Origin: Planctomycetaceae bacterium
GTDB taxonomy: Bacteria > Planctomycetota > Planctomycetia > Pirellulales > Thermoguttaceae
Length of the DNA: 6,291 nucleotides
Direction of reading: 5' to 3'
Assembly: GCA_003509805.1 (NCBI GenBank)
Contig: DOMV01000300.1
Span: 869-7,159, forward strand
Shown here: piece after piece, positions 6,158 to 6,291 of the stretch
Numbering within the stretch: the first letter of the stretch is position 1
Layout of the letters: each line of letters starts with the position of its first letter
Position numbers and translations under genes: made by a program
The notes under the pieces: generated by a model
What the model saw: the letters and a program-made list of their open reading frames with translations, nothing else
What the model was told of the DNA's origin: nothing
Database searches by the model: none

Positions 6158-6186
6158 ATTATCGCACCCGTCGACGGGGATGTCAA
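6158..6186 (-). promoter_or_regulatory. Strong sigma-70-type promoter giving a nearly leaderless mRNA
   Basis: On the minus strand a perfect TTGACA (6186-6181) is followed by a 17-bp spacer and GATAAT (6163-6158). Only 9 nt (ACCGGGTAT) separate the -10 box from the ATG at 6148. Transcription starting 6-8 nt after the -10 would leave a leader of about 1-4 nt. This agrees with the absence of a Shine-Dalgarno sequence and supports the 6148 start. Confidence 0.75.
6167..6178. promoter_or_regulatory. 12-bp palindrome CCCGTCGACGGG in the promoter spacer
   Basis: A perfect gapless dyad lies between the -35 and -10 boxes of the large membrane protein gene. A dimeric protein bound here would block or reshape the promoter. 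The palindrome is seen directly; an operator role is inferred from its position. Confidence 0.45.
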
Positions 6187-6187
6187 T

Positions 6188-6217
6188 CGTGGGGAATGCG
6201 GCCGTGGGGAATGCGGC
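6188..6217. repeat. Two tandem copies of a 15-bp unit just upstream of the -35 box
   Basis: CGTGGGGAATGCGGC is repeated perfectly at 6188-6202 and 6203-6217, one base away from the -35 box. The pair is enclosed by an inverted repeat, TGTCAAT (6181-6187) and ATTGACA (6225-6231), whose left arm overlaps the -35. In the alternative longer reading frame it would encode AAFPT twice. Confidence 0.6.
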
Positions 6218-6245
6218 GCCGTGAATTGACAACGGACCCTTGAAA

Positions 6246-6286
6246 GCCGTTTGCGGTATAAACAGGCGGATTATACCGTAAACGGC
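6246..6286. repeat. Hairpin with 16-bp arms and a 9-nt loop at the window edge
   Basis: GCCGTTTGCGGTATAA (6246-6261) pairs with TTATACCGTAAACGGC (6271-6286) at 15 of 16 positions, the remaining pair being G opposite A. The loop is ACAGGCGGA. No T-run follows on either strand, so it is not a standard terminator. It may end a gene outside the window or be a mobile repeat, because one arm recurs at 2790-2805. Confidence 0.6.
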
Positions 6287-6291
6287 CTGAA

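Noticed and set aside
4433..6229. A long plus-strand open frame of 598 codons opposite the membrane protein gene
   Set aside because: Its product is rich in charged residues and Gln/His/Arg, with no domain or signal. It mirrors the codon pattern of the minus-strand gene, whose motifs (HEFGH, NxxPxxxxDG, APRDG) are clear.
6149..6232. Upstream ATG at 6232 for the membrane protein
   Set aside because: It lies upstream of the promoter, and the added 28 residues include an AAFPT repeat encoded by the tandem DNA repeat, which suggests non-coding sequence.

Overview
The window looks like a chromosomal stretch from a bacterium of the Planctomycetes or a close relative. This is inferred from protein style, not from a marker gene. 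The evidence is a small lipoprotein with a transthyretin/carboxypeptidase-regulatory-like fold, a second lipoprotein of a type common in planctomycete genomes, and a large PqqD-like + M50 protease + HlyD fusion whose N-terminus (MVTLNDSLVSS) resembles planctomycete homologues as I remember them. Base composition is moderately GC-rich, with AT-rich gene-free gaps.

Layout. On the left, a plus-strand lipoprotein gene (122-610) converges on a minus-strand lipoprotein gene (1356-664). Next come about 1.1 kb without an intact gene (1357-2489). It holds a cluster of palindromes and short repeats (about 1541-1716), a decayed tail of an IS66-type tnpB gene (about 1847-1740, minus), an 18-bp palindrome and some unrecognised sequence. 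A minus-strand tRNA-Val(UAC) gene follows (2617-2544) with its own promoter (2678-2705) and terminator (2530-2490). The right half is a probable two-gene minus-strand operon: a 752-residue membrane protein (6148-3890), then, 56 nt later, a lipoprotein alpha/beta hydrolase (3833-2934).

The large membrane protein combines a PqqD-like N-terminal domain, a site-2-protease (M50) membrane core with intact HEFGH and NxxPxxxxDG motifs, and a HlyD-type lipoyl/barrel-sandwich extension. This combination is known from peptide-processing and export machineries. The hydrolase has a lipobox and the HGG and GHSAGG motifs, so it is probably anchored in the envelope. Together they suggest an envelope process in which a peptide or small molecule is handled by the membrane protein and possibly hydrolysed outside; the substrate is unknown.

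The best regulatory signal is the promoter of the large gene: TTGACA, a 17-bp spacer, then GATAAT only 9 nt before the ATG. This predicts a nearly leaderless mRNA. The spacer contains a perfect 12-bp palindrome. Just upstream are two 15-bp tandem repeats flanked by a 7-bp inverted repeat, then a 16-bp-arm hairpin. One arm of that hairpin recurs (15/16 bases) at 2790-2805, upstream of the tRNA promoter.
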